The translations under genes and the position numbers were made by a program. Shown piece after piece: positions 52,255 to 52,761 of a DNA stretch of 52,761 nucleotides (position 1 is the stretch's first letter; the number at the start of each line of letters is the position of its first letter). The notes beneath the pieces were generated by a model. The model saw only the letters and a list, made by a program, of their open reading frames with translations, was not told the origin of the DNA and made no database searches. Location: assembly GCA_016872495.1 (NCBI GenBank), contig VGZT01000011.1, positions 1 to 52,761 of the forward strand, read 5' to 3'. Source of the stretch: SAR202 cluster bacterium (GTDB lineage: Bacteria; Chloroflexota; Dehalococcoidia; Lucifugimonadales; Lucifugimonadaceae).

Positions 52255-52674
52255 TCCGATTGCGGGAGTGCAATTCCGGGCGGCTGCTCCCGGCATTACC
52301 AGCATGGGAACGGTGCGCCGCCGGGGCAGGCGACCGCACACGTTGTCCCGGTGAAGCCGGCGCGCTCCCTGAATATGAAGGCCCGAGAACCCGAATCGAA
52401 CGCGGGCCGGCCCGGTCGGTTCAGCGCCGGGTCCTGCAGCCGGCCGGCGAACACTTCCACCGCCGAAGCTTCGACTCAGATGACGCATCAGGGGATCTTC
52501 CCGTGAGCTGCGGAGTGCCCCTTCCCGATGATCTCCGCGCTGGGCGTGTCGACCAGGCAGAATGGCGACGATTTGGCCTCGTCCGGCCAGTCGGTCGGAA
52601 GACGGATGCCCTAGCGGTGCTGGATGCGCGGTGGCGGTCCATGTAGACGGGCACCGCGCCTCCGCCCCGGGGAT
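52255..52674. other. Gap without a supportable gene
   Basis: 420 bp. Several short GC-rich frames on both strands, none resembling a known protein family well. The minus-strand piece around 52490-52600 (DEAKSSPFCLVDTPSAEIIG) looks vaguely protein-like, but has stops on either side and I could not place it. Confidence 0.5.
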
Positions 52675-52761
52675 TCAGGTCAGGGCGGCCACCATTTCGG
52701 TGAAGTCTTTTACGGTGACATCGGGCCGGTATGGCATGTCTTCGTACGGCAGCGAGTATCG
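52675..52761 (-). CDS. C-terminal end of a gene entering from the right edge
   Basis: Open frame on the minus strand from the window edge to TGA at 52675-52677, reading YSLPYEDMPYRPDVTVKDF and ending MVAALT (28 residues in total). It looks like a genuine protein C-terminus (balanced composition, regular helix-like end), but is too short to name. Confidence 0.5.
   Translation of the reverse strand, partial: RYSLPYEDMPYRPDVTVKDFTEMVAALT

Overview
The window is 52.8 kb of GC-rich bacterial chromosome, densely coding, with GTG and TTG starts common. There is no phage, IS element, CRISPR array or integrase. The gene mix suggests an uncultured Chloroflexota-type bacterium: an EF-G-like second GTPase, HrcA/CIRCE control of groESL, orphan xanthine-dehydrogenase-family large subunits, many FMN/FAD/VOC/amidase catabolic genes, and a YhaN/YhaO-type nuclease pair. 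This placement is inference from gene content only.

Layout. 1-5.3 kb: end of a trypsin-like protease, a sugar nucleotidyltransferase, then leftward hflKC and a membrane-anchored HExxH protein. 5.5-7.5 kb: EF-G-like GTPase, with a bidirectional terminator shared with the leftward etfB-etfA-hypothetical operon (7.6-9.9 kb). 10-13 kb: rsmG, a UPF0104-type membrane protein and an opine-type dehydrogenase. 13-18.3 kb: a partly decayed stretch with a histidine-kinase remnant, tRNA-Ala(GGC), an FMN-dependent hydroxyacid oxidase, a disrupted membrane-protein gene, an MFS transporter with no obvious start codon, a GNAT scrap and a deleted, frameshifted methyltransferase. 18.3-26 kb: DUF5343, orphan ParB-like protein, an NHL/PAL-type propeller and the two-gene ATPase/nuclease unit. 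26-28.3 kb: groES-groEL with a CIRCE element that overlaps the promoter. 28.5-34 kb: gamma-glutamyltransferase, two small membrane proteins, aldo/keto reductase and glycerol kinase. 34-40.6 kb: two paralogous molybdopterin-binding subunits that bracket a mannonate-dehydratase-like gene and an OsmC-family gene. 40.7-45.6 kb: cupin, dienelactone hydrolase, SQR-like flavoprotein, MetE-C-like protein, inositol-monophosphatase-like protein, VOC protein. 46-52 kb: amidase, AcoX-type kinase-like protein, lipoylated E2, short macrodomain and lipoprotein metallopeptidase (one leftward series), then DNA-3-methyladenine glycosylase I and the tail of one more gene.

The most notable observation is the OsmC-family gene at 37639-38124. 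Its reading frame is interrupted only by one TGA (37840-37842), which falls where OsmC proteins carry their redox-active cysteine. A 7-bp perfect hairpin with a G-containing loop lies 18 nt downstream, as expected of a bacterial SECIS. I read it as a selenocysteine-containing OsmC-like protein. Other points of interest are the inverted pair of orphan Mo-hydroxylase subunits around it, an inositol-monophosphatase-like protein with lost metal ligands, an EF-G-like GTPase lacking the catalytic histidine, and two genes (MFS, AcoX-like) whose homology extends upstream of any canonical start codon.
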